Assembly (NCBI GenBank): GCA_903876735.1
Contig: CAIRAW010000037.1
Span: 41,955-105,954, forward strand
DNA from: an uncultured beta proteobacterium
GTDB lineage: Bacteria; Pseudomonadota; Gammaproteobacteria; Burkholderiales; Burkholderiaceae_C
Direction: 5' to 3'
DNA: 64,000 nucleotides
Made by a program: the position numbers and the translations under genes. This document shows, in pieces, positions 1-7,649 of the stretch. The notes under the pieces are model-generated. The model ran no database searches, had not been told where the DNA came from, and saw only the letters and a list, made by a program, of their open reading frames with translations. The stretch's first letter is position 1; every line of letters begins with the position of its first letter.

Positions 1-1
1 G

Positions 2-157
2 AAGCGCCAGAAAGAACTGGCAAAGAAGAAGAAAAAAGAGGAAAAACTCAAGCACAAAGCCGAGCGCAAGGTCGGCGAGGGTGCTGAAGAGGGTGCGCCG
101 CAAGACGATGCTGGCGAGCAGCCGCAAGCCGGTCCTGACACCCCGGCGCAAGCCTGA
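2..157 (+). CDS. C-terminal fragment of a lysine-rich protein
   Basis: The reading frame is open from the window edge to a TGA at 155-157 and encodes 51 residues. The first half is very rich in Lys and Glu (a KKKKKEEK run) and looks like a charged helix. The second half is Gly, Gln, Pro and Ala rich and probably disordered. No domain is visible, so the parent protein cannot be named. It ends about 140 bases before hoxF, so it is probably a separate transcription unit. It could also be an unexpressed open frame, but the biased composition with a clean stop favours a real C-terminus. Confidence 0.5.
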   Translation, partial: KRQKELAKKKKKEEKLKHKAERKVGEGAEEGAPQDDAGEQPQAGPDTPAQA

Positions 158-298
158 CCAAGCGCAAGTCGCGCCAGCACAAGGCCCAAAAGCAACTATT
201 TCGTGCTGTTTTCTCGTTGTTGTTGGCTTTGGCGCAAATTGTGACGAGGCGGGTGGTACTACACTGGGGCTGAGATTCATGTGCTGCCGTCCAGTACC

Positions 299-2107
299 AT
301 GCGCCCGAACAAGACTTCATCCTCCGCCGCGCCCGAACTGCACGCCTTGCTGGCGCGCTACGGCGCTGAACCCCATTCCCTGGTGCAAGTGCTGCGTGAG
401 GCGCAGGCGCTTCAGGGCTGGCTCCCGCGCGACACCCTGAACCAGATCGCCGCCGCGCTCGGCCTGACGCTGGCGCAGGTCGAAGGCGTGGCCGGCTTTT
501 ACCGTTTTTTTTACACGCAACCGGCGGGCGACTACCGCATCCTGTTCAGCGACAACGTCACCGACCGCATGCTCGGCAGCGAAGTGCTGCTGGCCGATCT
601 GTGCCGGCGCCTGCGTGTCAAGCCGGGCCAACTCAGGGCTGACGGCCGCGTCAGCGTGGCGCGCAGTTCGTGCACCGGCCTGTGCGATCAGGGCCCGGCC
701 CTGCTTGTCAATCAGCGTCAGGTCGTGACCCGGCTCGACGCGCAACGCGTGGCGCAAATGGCGGAACTGATTGAGGCGCAGATTCCCCTCACACAGTGGC
801 CGGCGCCCTGGTTCGAGGTGCAGGACAACATCCGCCGCGCTGATGTGCTGCTGGGCGATGCTGATGCACCGGGCCTGTCCCTTGCGGCAGCGCTGGCACG
901 TGGCGCGCCGATGATGCTGGAGGAAATGAAACGGGCCAATCTGCGCGGGCGCGGTGGTGCTGGTTTTGCCACCGGCCTGAAATGGGACCTGTGCCGTCAG
1001 GCGCCGGGTGCGCAGCACTTCGTCGTCTGCAACGCCGACGAAGGCGAGCCCGGCACCTTCAAGGACCGCGTGCTGCTGAGCCGCTGCGCCGACGCCGTCT
1101 TCGAGGGCATGACGATTGCGGCACAGGTCATAGGCGCAGGGCGTGGCTTCCTGTATCTGCGCGGCGAATACCGCTACCTGCTCGGCCATCTGGAGTCGGT
1201 GCTGGAAAGCCGCCGTGCCGCGCATCTGCTGGGCAACAGCATCCTGGGTCAGACCGGTTTCGATTTCGACATCGCGATTCATGTTGGTGCCGGTGCCTAT
1301 GTCTGCGGCGAAGAGTCGGCGCTGATCGAATCGCTCGAAGGCAAGCGCGGCACGCCGCGCAACCGACCGCCGTTCCCGGTGACGCATGGCTACCTCGGGC
1401 AGCCGACGGTGGTCAACAACGTCGAGACCTTTTGCGCCGCCAGCCGTATCGCCCTGCACGGCGCGGCGCCGTGGGCGGCTATCGGCACGGCGCAGTCGAG
1501 CGGAACCAAGATCCATTCAGTCTCGGGCGACTGCGAACGCCCCGGCATCTACGAGTACCCGTTTGGCACGCGCATAGAGCGCATCCTGCACGACTGCGGC
1601 GCACACGATGCGCAGGCGGTGCAGGTCGGCGGGCCTTCCGGCGTCTGCCTCGCGGCCAATGAATTCGGCCGCCGAATTGCTTTTGAGGATGTACCCAGCG
1701 CCGGCGCCTTCATGGTCTTCGGCGCCGGGCGTGACATGTTTGAAGTGGCGCGCGGTTTCGCCCGTTTCTTTGCGCACGAGAGCTGTGGCTTTTGCACGCC
1801 GTGCCGCGTTGGCACGGCACTGGTGCTCAAACGCATGGACAAGCTCGCCGCCGGCATGGGTTCGCGCGACGACCTTGAGGTGCTGCAGGAACTCGAGCAG
1901 CTGATGCGTGTGGCCAGCCATTGTGGCTTGGGCGCGTCCGCCTGCAACCCGCTGCGCGACACGCTGCGGCGCTTTCGCCCGGCTTATGAGTTGCGCATGA
2001 AGTCGCTGCATTTCGAGCCCGGCTTCGACCTTGACGCCGCGCTCTCGGTGGCGCGGCGCATGACAGGGCGCGACGATGCGGGCGCGCATCTGGAGAGCAT
2101 GACATGA
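299..2107 (+). CDS. hoxF: NAD-reducing [NiFe]-hydrogenase, diaphorase subunit HoxF
   Basis: HoxF is the NAD(H)-binding flavoprotein subunit of the cytoplasmic bidirectional hydrogenase HoxFUYH (group 3d) and passes electrons between NAD(H) and the hydrogenase module. An N-terminal NuoE-like domain is followed by a NuoF-like domain. Visible are the glycine-rich nucleotide loop GRGGAGFATGLKW (about residues 217-229), the flavin-site motif NADEGEPGTFKDR, GAYVCGEESALIESLEGKRG, and the [4Fe-4S] ligands CGFCTPC near residue 494 plus a later Cys near 545. In the NuoE-like part only the second Cys pair (C125, C129) is present; the usual first C-x4-C pair reads S-x4-D. A GTG at 281 is in frame, but the ATG at 299 gives 602 residues, the family length. 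It overlaps hoxU by 4 nt (ATGA). Confidence 0.96.
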   Translation: MRPNKTSSSAAPELHALLARYGAEPHSLVQVLREAQALQGWLPRDTLNQIAAALGLTLAQVEGVAGFYRFFYTQPAGDYRILFSDNVTDRMLGSEVLLADLCRRLRVKPGQLRADGRVSVARSSCTGLCDQGPALLVNQRQVVTRLDAQRVAQMAELIEAQIPLTQWPAPWFEVQDNIRRADVLLGDADAPGLSLAAALARGAPMMLEEMKRANLRGRGGAGFATGLKWDLCRQAPGAQHFVVCNADEGEPGTFKDRVLLSRCADAVFEGMTIAAQVIGAGRGFLYLRGEYRYLLGHLESVLESRRAAHLLGNSILGQTGFDFDIAIHVGAGAYVCGEESALIESLEGKRGTPRNRPPFPVTHGYLGQPTVVNNVETFCAASRIALHGAAPWAAIGTAQSSGTKIHSVSGDCERPGIYEYPFGTRIERILHDCGAHDAQAVQVGGPSGVCLAANEFGRRIAFEDVPSAGAFMVFGAGRDMFEVARGFARFFAHESCGFCTPCRVGTALVLKRMDKLAAGMGSRDDLEVLQELEQLMRVASHCGLGASACNPLRDTLRRFRPAYELRMKSLHFEPGFDLDAALSVARRMTGRDDAGAHLESMT

Positions 2108-2826
2108 GCGACACAGCGAAGCCCGTCCTGTCTTTCTCGCTCGACGGAAAAGACCTCCCGTTCACGCCGGGCGAGACCATTTTGCAGGCAGCAACGCGCG
2201 CCGGGCGCTATATACCGCACCTGTGCTGGCATCCGGATTTTGTGGCCCATGGCTCATGCCGCCTGTGCAGCGTCAAGCTCAATGGCCGCCTGGTTTCGGC
2301 CTGCACGCAGCTGGCCAGTGCCGGTCTCGAGGTCGAGAGCGACACCGACGAGATCAACGCGCAGCGCAAGACCTTGCTGCAGATGCTGTTTGTCGAGGGC
2401 AACCACTTCTGCCCGAGTTGCGAGAAAAGCGGCCACTGCCTGTTGCAGGCCACGGCCTACCAGATCGGCATGGAGGGGCCGCATTTCGAGGAGTTCTACC
2501 CGGACCGACCGGTCGATGCCAGCCACCCCGATATCCTGCTCGACCTGAACCGCTGCATCCTGTGCGAACTGTGCGTGCGCGCCAGCCGCGAGCTCGACGG
2601 CAAGAACGTGTTTGCCATTGGCGGCCACGGCATTGCCAGCCATCTGCTGGTCAACAGCGTGAGCGGTCGCCTGGCTGACACCGACATGAGCTTGCAGGAT
2701 CGCGCGGCGACGATCTGCCCGGTCGGCGTCATTCTGCCGAAACGGCGCGGTTTTGCTGTCCCGATCGGACAACGGCGCTTCGACCTGCAACCGCTGGCGC
2801 AGCACGCACCGGAGGATGGGTCATGA
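2104..2826 (+). CDS. hoxU: NAD-reducing hydrogenase, diaphorase subunit HoxU
   Basis: HoxU is the small iron-sulfur subunit, homologous to the N-terminus of NuoG, that wires HoxF to the hydrogenase dimer HoxYH. The 240-residue protein has an N-terminal plant-type [2Fe-2S] ferredoxin fold (CWHPDF, then CRLC, then a Cys in SACTQ at about residues 39-65). A His-Cys [4Fe-4S] motif HFCPSCEKSGHC follows at about 100-111, then a CILCELC motif at about 152-158 and CPVG near 202. The start overlaps the hoxF stop as ATGA and the end overlaps hoxY in the same way. This implies translational coupling and fixed stoichiometry. All expected cluster ligands can be seen. Confidence 0.95.
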   Translation: MSDTAKPVLSFSLDGKDLPFTPGETILQAATRAGRYIPHLCWHPDFVAHGSCRLCSVKLNGRLVSACTQLASAGLEVESDTDEINAQRKTLLQMLFVEGNHFCPSCEKSGHCLLQATAYQIGMEGPHFEEFYPDRPVDASHPDILLDLNRCILCELCVRASRELDGKNVFAIGGHGIASHLLVNSVSGRLADTDMSLQDRAATICPVGVILPKRRGFAVPIGQRRFDLQPLAQHAPEDGS

Positions 2827-3386
2827 GCGAGGCCCTGCTGTCGCATCCGCCGCGCAAGTTCCGGGTCGCCACGGTTTCGCTGGCGGGCTGCTTTGGCTGC
2901 CACATGTCGCTGCTCGACATCGATGAGCGTTTGTTTGAACTGGTCGAGCGCGTCGAGTTCGACCGCTCGCCGCTCACCGACATCAAACAGCTTGGCGTCT
3001 GCGACATCGGACTGGTCGAGGGCGGTCTGTGCAACGCCGAGAACGTGACCGTGCTGCGTGAATTCCGCACACGCTGCAAGACCCTGGTGGCGGTTGGCGC
3101 TTGCGCCATCAACGGCGGTCTGCCGGCGCAACGCAACCACCTGGACCTGGGCGTGTTGCTGAGCGAGGTTTACCGCAGCCGCCGCGGCATGAGCGCGAGT
3201 GCCGTCCCGAACGATCCGGAACTGCCGTTGCCGCTCAACAAGGTGCACCCGATCAGCGAAGTGGTGCATGTGGACTATTTTTTGCCCGGCTGCCCACCGC
3301 CGGCCGACGCCTTCTGGCGTTTCCTGATCGACCTGATGGCCGGGCGCACCCCGCACCTGGGCCACGGCCTGTTGCGCTACGACTGA
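2823..3386 (+). CDS. hoxY: NAD-reducing hydrogenase, small subunit HoxY
   Basis: HoxY is the electron-transfer small subunit that pairs with HoxH and holds the [4Fe-4S] cluster next to the Ni-Fe site. The 187 residues contain the ligand set GCFGC (about 22-26), GAC in VAVGACAING (about 97) and the C-terminal PGCPPP (about 158). There is no Tat signal peptide and no second or third cluster motif, as expected for cytoplasmic group 3d enzymes. The protein is slightly shorter than the Cupriavidus necator form. It overlaps hoxU by 4 nt and is followed 16 nt later by hoxH. Confidence 0.94.
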   Translation: MSEALLSHPPRKFRVATVSLAGCFGCHMSLLDIDERLFELVERVEFDRSPLTDIKQLGVCDIGLVEGGLCNAENVTVLREFRTRCKTLVAVGACAINGGLPAQRNHLDLGVLLSEVYRSRRGMSASAVPNDPELPLPLNKVHPISEVVHVDYFLPGCPPPADAFWRFLIDLMAGRTPHLGHGLLRYD

Positions 3387-3402
3387 GCATTGACGACCGA
3401 TC

Positions 3403-4869
3403 ATGAACAGCCCGCTTGAAACCGCCGCCAACCCGCAAGGCCTGCGCCGTGTCGCGATCGACCCGGTCTCGCGCGTCGAGGGCCATGGCAAGGTCACCTT
3501 GTTGCTGGACGAACACAACTGCGTGCAGCAGGCGCGGCTGCACATCGTCGAGTTCCGTGGCTTCGAGAAATTCATCGAGGGCCGACCCTATTGGGAAGTG
3601 CCGGTGATGGTGCAGCGCCTGTGCGGCATCTGCCCGGTCTCGCACCAGTTGGCAGCGGCCAAGGCGTTTGACCGCGTGCTCGGCGCGTCGATCACGGTAT
3701 CGGCGCAGAAGATCCGCCGCTTGATGCATTACGGACAGGTCATGCAGTCGCACGCCCTGCATTTTTTCTATCTGGCTTCGCCCGATCTGCTGTTCGGTTT
3801 TGACTCGGACCTGAACCGGCGCAACATCGTTGGCGTGGCGCAGGCGCATCCCGAGATCGCGCGCAAGGGCGTGCTGCTGCGCAAGTTCGGCCAGGAACTG
3901 ATCCGCGCTACAGCCGGCAAGCGCGTGCACGGCACTGGCGCCCTGCCAGGGGGTGTCAATCAGCATGTGAGCGCGGTGGACCACGCGCTGCTGCAGAGCG
4001 ACGTTGCGCAGATGCTGGCCTGGGCGCAGGAGGCGGTGGCGATTGCCAAGCAGTTGCACGCGCAGAACCCGGCGCTCTACGACAGCTTCGGCGCGGTGCG
4101 CTCGAATCTGCTCTCGCTGGTGCGCGCCGATGGCGCGCTCGACCTGTACGACGGCGTCCTGCGCGCGCGCGACGCCGAGGGCGCCATCATCTTTGACGGC
4201 GCCAGCGCGCAGGACTACCTTGAGCTGATCGAAGAAGAGGTCAAGCCCTGGACCTACATGAAGTTCCCGTTTTTGCGCAGCCTGGGTCCGGACTTGGGCA
4301 GCTACCGCGTCGGCCCGCTGGCGCGCATCCAGAACTGCGACTTCATTCCGAGTCCGCTGGCCGAGGCGCAGCGGCGCGAGTTTGTGGCCTATGGCGGTGC
4401 TGGCCCGGTGCATGGCGCGCTGGCCTACCACTGGGCGCGCATGATCGAACTGCTGCACTGTGTCGAGGTGATCGAAGGCCTGCTGGCCGACCCCGACATC
4501 CTGAGCGGCGAGCGCATGGCTTCAGGCACGCGCCAGCGCAGGGGCGTGGGCGTGCTCGAGGCGCCACGGGGCACGCTGTTCCACGATTACGAAGTCGGCG
4601 ACGACGACCTCGTGACGCGCTGCAACCTGATCGTCTCAACCACACACAACAACCAGGCCATGAACGAGGCCGTGCGTTCGGTGGCGGCGCAGTACCTCGA
4701 CGGGCGCGAACTGACAGAAGGCCTGCTCAACCACATCGAAGTTGCCATTCGCGCCTACGACCCCTGTCTGTCCTGCGCCACGCACGCGATCGGCCAGATG
4801 CCACTCGACGTGGTTCTGCTCGGACCCGATGGCGCTGTGCTGGAGCGCAGGCTACGCTCGACGCCGTGA
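3403..4869 (+). CDS. hoxH: NAD-reducing hydrogenase, large catalytic subunit HoxH
   Basis: HoxH carries the Ni-Fe(CN)2CO active site that oxidises or evolves H2. The N-terminal motif contains RVEGHGK and RLCGICPVSH (the first Cys pair). The C-terminal motif DPCLSCATH holds the second Cys pair. About 27 residues (AIGQMPLDVV onwards) follow the terminal His. In this family that extension is removed by the dedicated protease HoxW after nickel insertion, so this is the precursor form. It has 488 residues, normal for the family. Fe(CN)2CO and Ni insertion require HypA-F, and no hyp gene is present in the window. Confidence 0.96.
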   Translation: MNSPLETAANPQGLRRVAIDPVSRVEGHGKVTLLLDEHNCVQQARLHIVEFRGFEKFIEGRPYWEVPVMVQRLCGICPVSHQLAAAKAFDRVLGASITVSAQKIRRLMHYGQVMQSHALHFFYLASPDLLFGFDSDLNRRNIVGVAQAHPEIARKGVLLRKFGQELIRATAGKRVHGTGALPGGVNQHVSAVDHALLQSDVAQMLAWAQEAVAIAKQLHAQNPALYDSFGAVRSNLLSLVRADGALDLYDGVLRARDAEGAIIFDGASAQDYLELIEEEVKPWTYMKFPFLRSLGPDLGSYRVGPLARIQNCDFIPSPLAEAQRREFVAYGGAGPVHGALAYHWARMIELLHCVEVIEGLLADPDILSGERMASGTRQRRGVGVLEAPRGTLFHDYEVGDDDLVTRCNLIVSTTHNNQAMNEAVRSVAAQYLDGRELTEGLLNHIEVAIRAYDPCLSCATHAIGQMPLDVVLLGPDGAVLERRLRSTP

Positions 4870-4883
4870 GCACCTCGGATGTT

Positions 4884-4964
4884 GTCATCCCGGACTCGAT
4901 CCGGGATCCATGTCTTCTGACGTTGCCACACGATCCCTGGATTGCGGATCAGGTCCGCAATGAC
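4884..4964. repeat. Two-hairpin palindromic repeat between hoxH and hoxW
   Basis: The element is bounded by an inverted pair GTCAT (4884-4888) and ATGAC (4960-4964). It contains two perfect 8-bp stems with 5-nt loops: ATCCCGGA/TCCGGGAT at 4887-4907 and ATTGCGGA/TCCGCAAT at 4941-4961. This is the architecture of the dispersed intergenic palindromes (REP/BIME-like) found in many proteobacteria. It fills most of the 115-bp hoxH-hoxW gap. A related single hairpin occurs at 5796-5819. It could stabilise the upstream hoxFUYH mRNA or reduce read-through into hoxW. Confidence 0.8.
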
Positions 4965-4984
4965 AAAACCATGGCAGCGCTGGC

Positions 4985-5440
4985 ATGAGTGCCACGCCTG
5001 CACCGCTGCTGGTGTTCGGCTGGGGCAATCCGAGTCGGGGTGACGATGCGCTCGGTCCGCTGTGCTTGGCGCGCCTGCGCGAGTTGGGCCTGAGCGCTGC
5101 GCGGGTTGATTACCTGGAAGACTTTCAATTGCAGGTCGAGCACGCGCTGGACCTGTTTCAGCGCGAGCGTGTGCTGCTGGTCGACGCCAGCCTGACTTGC
5201 GCAGCGCCGTTTGAAGTGACAGCGGTGAAGCCAGCGCGCGACCCCAGCCTGGTCAGTCACGCGCTCACACCCGCAGCCCTGCTGCAGGTCTACGGCGAAC
5301 TGCGCAAGGAACTGCCGCCTCCATGCACGCTGCTGGCGATCCGCGGCGAGTGTTTTGAACTCGGAGAAGCACCCAGCGCTGCGGCCCTGGCCAACCTGGC
5401 TGCTGCCGTGCAATGGGCCAGCGCCTGGTTGAATGCCTGA
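4985..5440 (+). CDS. hoxW: Hydrogenase maturation endopeptidase HoxW
   Basis: This 151-residue M52-family protease trims the C-terminal extension of HoxH once nickel is inserted. The N-terminal motif GWGNPSRGDDALG (about residues 12-24) contains the first acidic nickel-sensing residue. VDASLT (about 61-66) supplies the second, and the His in HALTPA (about 88) the third. The position directly after hoxH supports HoxW over a protease for another hydrogenase. It is separated from hoxH by a palindromic repeat, so its dose may be set separately from the structural genes. Confidence 0.9.
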   Translation: MSATPAPLLVFGWGNPSRGDDALGPLCLARLRELGLSAARVDYLEDFQLQVEHALDLFQRERVLLVDASLTCAAPFEVTAVKPARDPSLVSHALTPAALLQVYGELRKELPPPCTLLAIRGECFELGEAPSAAALANLAAAVQWASAWLNA

Positions 5441-5471
5441 GCGCCGCTTCGTGAGCTGACCCAACGGCGCT
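5440..5471 (+). terminator. Possible weak terminator after hoxW
   Basis: A 7-bp stem AGCGCCG (5440-5446) with CGGCGCT (5465-5471) and an 18-nt loop begins at the hoxW stop codon. An A/T-rich TCATAAATAAAT stretch follows rather than a clean T-run. It could end the hox transcript but is not a strong intrinsic terminator. Confidence 0.35.
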
Positions 5472-5566
5472 TCATAAATAAATCCGGCCGGCAAAAGTAT
5501 TGGGTCGTTGGGCAAAAGTCTGTTGTGCCAGCACGCCGGGAATTCTTGTCATATCAAGGATTCATC

Positions 5567-5686
5567 ATGATTCAATCCCATCCCGCCAAGGTAGAACTGG
5601 AGCGATATTCCTTGTCACGGCGCGAGTTGCTGGCGGCTCTTCTGGGCCTGGGCACCGACCGCCTGCGAATGACGCGGCGCGGGTAA
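5567..5686 (+). CDS. 39-residue ORF with a twin-arginine-like motif
   Basis: A short frame starts at ATG 5567 behind a good Shine-Dalgarno (AAGGA, 5555-5559 region, 6-nt spacing to ATG) and stops at TAA 5684-5686. The peptide has a polar start, then SLSRRELLAALLGLG, which resembles a twin-arginine signal (SRR plus a hydrophobic stretch), then a basic tail. The hydrophobic part is too short and nothing follows it, so this is either the truncated start of a lost exported protein or a small peptide gene. It lies in the 356-bp gap between hoxW and tapT. I see no other gene there, only the repeat hairpins near 5730 and 5796. Confidence 0.35.
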   Translation: MIQSHPAKVELERYSLSRRELLAALLGLGTDRLRMTRRG

Positions 5687-5726
5687 ATTGCCCCACTGCT
5701 GGGCGCTATTGCGCACGCTGCAGGGG

Positions 5727-5819
5727 CTGCGGGTCAGATCCGCAATCACGATTCGACGAAATGATCAATTCAAATGATCATCCCGCGCCCCCGATGTCAT
5801 CCCGGGCTCGACCCGGGAT
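5727..5819. repeat. Degraded palindromic repeat overlapping the tapT 3' end
   Basis: A weakened copy of the second hairpin (TGCGGG/TCCGCA around 5729-5745) is followed at 5796-5819 by GTCAT and a perfect 8-bp stem ATCCCGGG/CCCGGGAT with loop CTCGA. This is the same design as the repeat at 4884-4964. The tapT stop codon (TGA, complement of 5797-5799) lies inside the GTCAT end. The last codons of that gene are therefore repeat sequence. Confidence 0.7.
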
Positions 5820-6588
5820 CCAGGGGTGTGTTGGCATGGTTGCCTGGCACCAACAGCGCCAGGCCGCGCAAACGCTGGTGCGCGGCGTCTTCCAGATCGG
5901 GCGCAACTGACTGCCTGGAATTCAGGTAATGGTTGCTGAAGACATCCAGATAGACCTCCAGGGTCTCGGCCGCATGCGGCTCGCCTGCCATCGCCAGGCA
6001 CACGGCGGCGACTTCCGATGTGCACAGGTGCTCAGCGCGGGCTGAGCGGCGCAGCCGGTAGCGTGAAAGCTGTTCCGGTTGCAGACTGAGCACTGGCAGG
6101 TGGTCGAGATAAGGGCTTTTGCGAAACATCTTGCGCGCCTCTGACCAGGTGGCGTCCAGCAGGACAAACAGCGGCTTTTTTCCGCAGAGGGGCTGCAATT
6201 CGGTGACGACACGCGGCGCGGCTGCAAACTCGCCGGGAAATACCAGATAGGGCTGCCACTGCGGGTCGGCCAGCAGGGTCAGCAAGGCCGGCTCCACCGC
6301 CGTGCGCGACCAGCCAAAGGCCGCGGTGTCGTTGACCACGTCGGCGATCAACCAGCCAGTGTTGCTGGGCTTGAGCGGCTCGTTGTCGCACATGATCAGG
6401 CAGATGCCAGCCTGAGTTGTGACCTGTGGCCGCAGCGAACACAGACAGTGGCTGAAGAGAACCCGGCAATCGGGGCAGCGCGGCGCGTGCGAACCCCGCG
6501 GCACAAAGGGTTTGCTGCGGCCGGCCACAAACAAGGCACGCAGGCGCTCGACCGCATTGCGTCTGCCGCTGGTTAGAGCGGTGCTCAC
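5797..6588 (-). CDS. tapT: DTW-domain tRNA-uridine aminocarboxypropyltransferase
   Basis: DTW-domain proteins of the TapT (YfiP) family transfer the 3-amino-3-carboxypropyl group of SAM to U47 in the tRNA variable loop (acp3U). The 263-residue protein has an N-terminal Cys cluster (CPDC then CLC, about residues 38-51) and the hallmark DATWSEARKMF (about 145-155). The start is GTG 6588, overlapping the mnmH stop as GTGA, so translation is probably coupled. The C-terminus (TPLDPGSSPG) is encoded by a palindromic repeat and is unlikely to be functional. It is the last gene of the tesA-mnmH-tapT operon. The precise tRNA target is inferred from the family. Confidence 0.82.
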   Translation of the reverse strand: MSTALTSGRRNAVERLRALFVAGRSKPFVPRGSHAPRCPDCRVLFSHCLCSLRPQVTTQAGICLIMCDNEPLKPSNTGWLIADVVNDTAAFGWSRTAVEPALLTLLADPQWQPYLVFPGEFAAAPRVVTELQPLCGKKPLFVLLDATWSEARKMFRKSPYLDHLPVLSLQPEQLSRYRLRRSARAEHLCTSEVAAVCLAMAGEPHAAETLEVYLDVFSNHYLNSRQSVAPDLEDAAHQRLRGLALLVPGNHANTPLDPGSSPG

Positions 6589-7649
6589 AGTGCCCGATCT
6601 TGCAGCAACTGCGTTGCCAGGCGCGCCATGGCCGGCATGGAATGGCCATCGGGGCTGATGACGCGGGCGGCGCCGAACTGCTCGAAGTTGCGCCGCATCG
6701 ACTGCAGATAGGCCGGGTCATAGTGCTGCGTCAGCAGTTCCTGCACCACGGTTTCGAAGTCGCCAGCGCGCACGGCGGCCTGCCAGCGCTCAACCAGCAC
6801 CTTGCCGCGGAATTCGGCCAGCACCTGCAGGCGTTCGCAGAAGTGGTCGACGTCGCGCACAAAGAAGTCGTAGTCTTCCAGCAGCAGCGCCACGCGCTGG
6901 GCGTCGGGCAGCACCAGATTCAGGCAGGGGCTGGCGCGCATGGCGTCCACCAGCGCCAGCGGCAGCACCACGTTGCCAACCTTCTTGCTTTCACTTTCGA
7001 CGAACACCGGGCGTGTGCTGTCAAAGCGGCGCAATGCCTCCCAGATCAGGGTGTCGAAGCGCTTTTGCGTGGGTTGCGCCAGCCCGGGGATGGCGCCCAG
7101 CACCGAACTGCGGTGGTTCGCCAGGGCTTCGAGGTCGATCACCTGCGCGCCCTGCGCCGCCAGCGCCTGCAGCAGGCGCGTTTTGCCGGAACCGGTGGTG
7201 CCGCAGACAACGCGCCAGTTCAACTGCTGTACCAGGCGCGGGATGTCCTGCACCACGGCGGCGCGAAAGGCCTTGTAGCCACCTTCGACCAGGGTGACGC
7301 GAAAACCGATTTGCGACAGGATCAGCGACAGTGCACCGCTGCGCTGGCCGCCGCGCCAGCAGTAGGTGAGCGGTTTCCAGTCTTTCGGTTTGTCGATGAC
7401 CTCGCGCTCGATGTGGGCTGCGATATTGCGCGCCGCAATGGCGGCACCGCGCTTCTTGGCTTCGAAGGCGTTGACCTGTTTGTACAGCGTGCCGATGTCG
7501 CGTCGCTCATCGTTGTTCAGCGTTGGCCAGTTCACGGCGCCGGGCAGGTGGTCCTCAGCAAACTCGCCTTCGCTGCGGGCGTCGATGAGGGTGTCGAAGG
7601 CTTGCAGGTTGGCGATGACCTCGCCCGCGCTCAGCGTGTGAAAACTCAT
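6585..7649 (-). CDS. mnmH: tRNA 2-selenouridine synthase (SelU/YbbB)
   Basis: MnmH converts 2-thiouridine at the wobble base of some tRNAs into 2-selenouridine, through a geranylated intermediate, with selenophosphate. The N-terminal rhodanese domain carries the catalytic Cys in TYCWRGGQRSG (about residues 93-103). A P-loop GTTGSGKTRLL (about 150-160) marks the C-terminal ATPase-like domain. It has 354 residues, the family length. It overlaps tesA at its start (ATGA) and tapT at its end (GTGA). Selenophosphate synthetase (selD) is not in the window and would have to be elsewhere. Confidence 0.93.
   Translation of the reverse strand: MSFHTLSAGEVIANLQAFDTLIDARSEGEFAEDHLPGAVNWPTLNNDERRDIGTLYKQVNAFEAKKRGAAIAARNIAAHIEREVIDKPKDWKPLTYCWRGGQRSGALSLILSQIGFRVTLVEGGYKAFRAAVVQDIPRLVQQLNWRVVCGTTGSGKTRLLQALAAQGAQVIDLEALANHRSSVLGAIPGLAQPTQKRFDTLIWEALRRFDSTRPVFVESESKKVGNVVLPLALVDAMRASPCLNLVLPDAQRVALLLEDYDFFVRDVDHFCERLQVLAEFRGKVLVERWQAAVRAGDFETVVQELLTQHYDPAYLQSMRRNFEQFGAARVISPDGHSMPAMARLATQLLQDRAL

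Noticed and set aside
158..298. A sigma-54 promoter upstream of hoxF
   Set aside because: I searched for GG-N10-GC with flanks because HoxA-type control is known in C. necator, but no candidate fitted. Only weak sigma-70-like hexamers (TTGTGA, TACACT with 15-nt spacing) are seen.
5500..5910. An open frame in the hoxW-tapT gap
   Set aside because: Its start has no good ribosome site, it runs through the repeat hairpins and antisense to tapT, and the product has no recognisable pattern.
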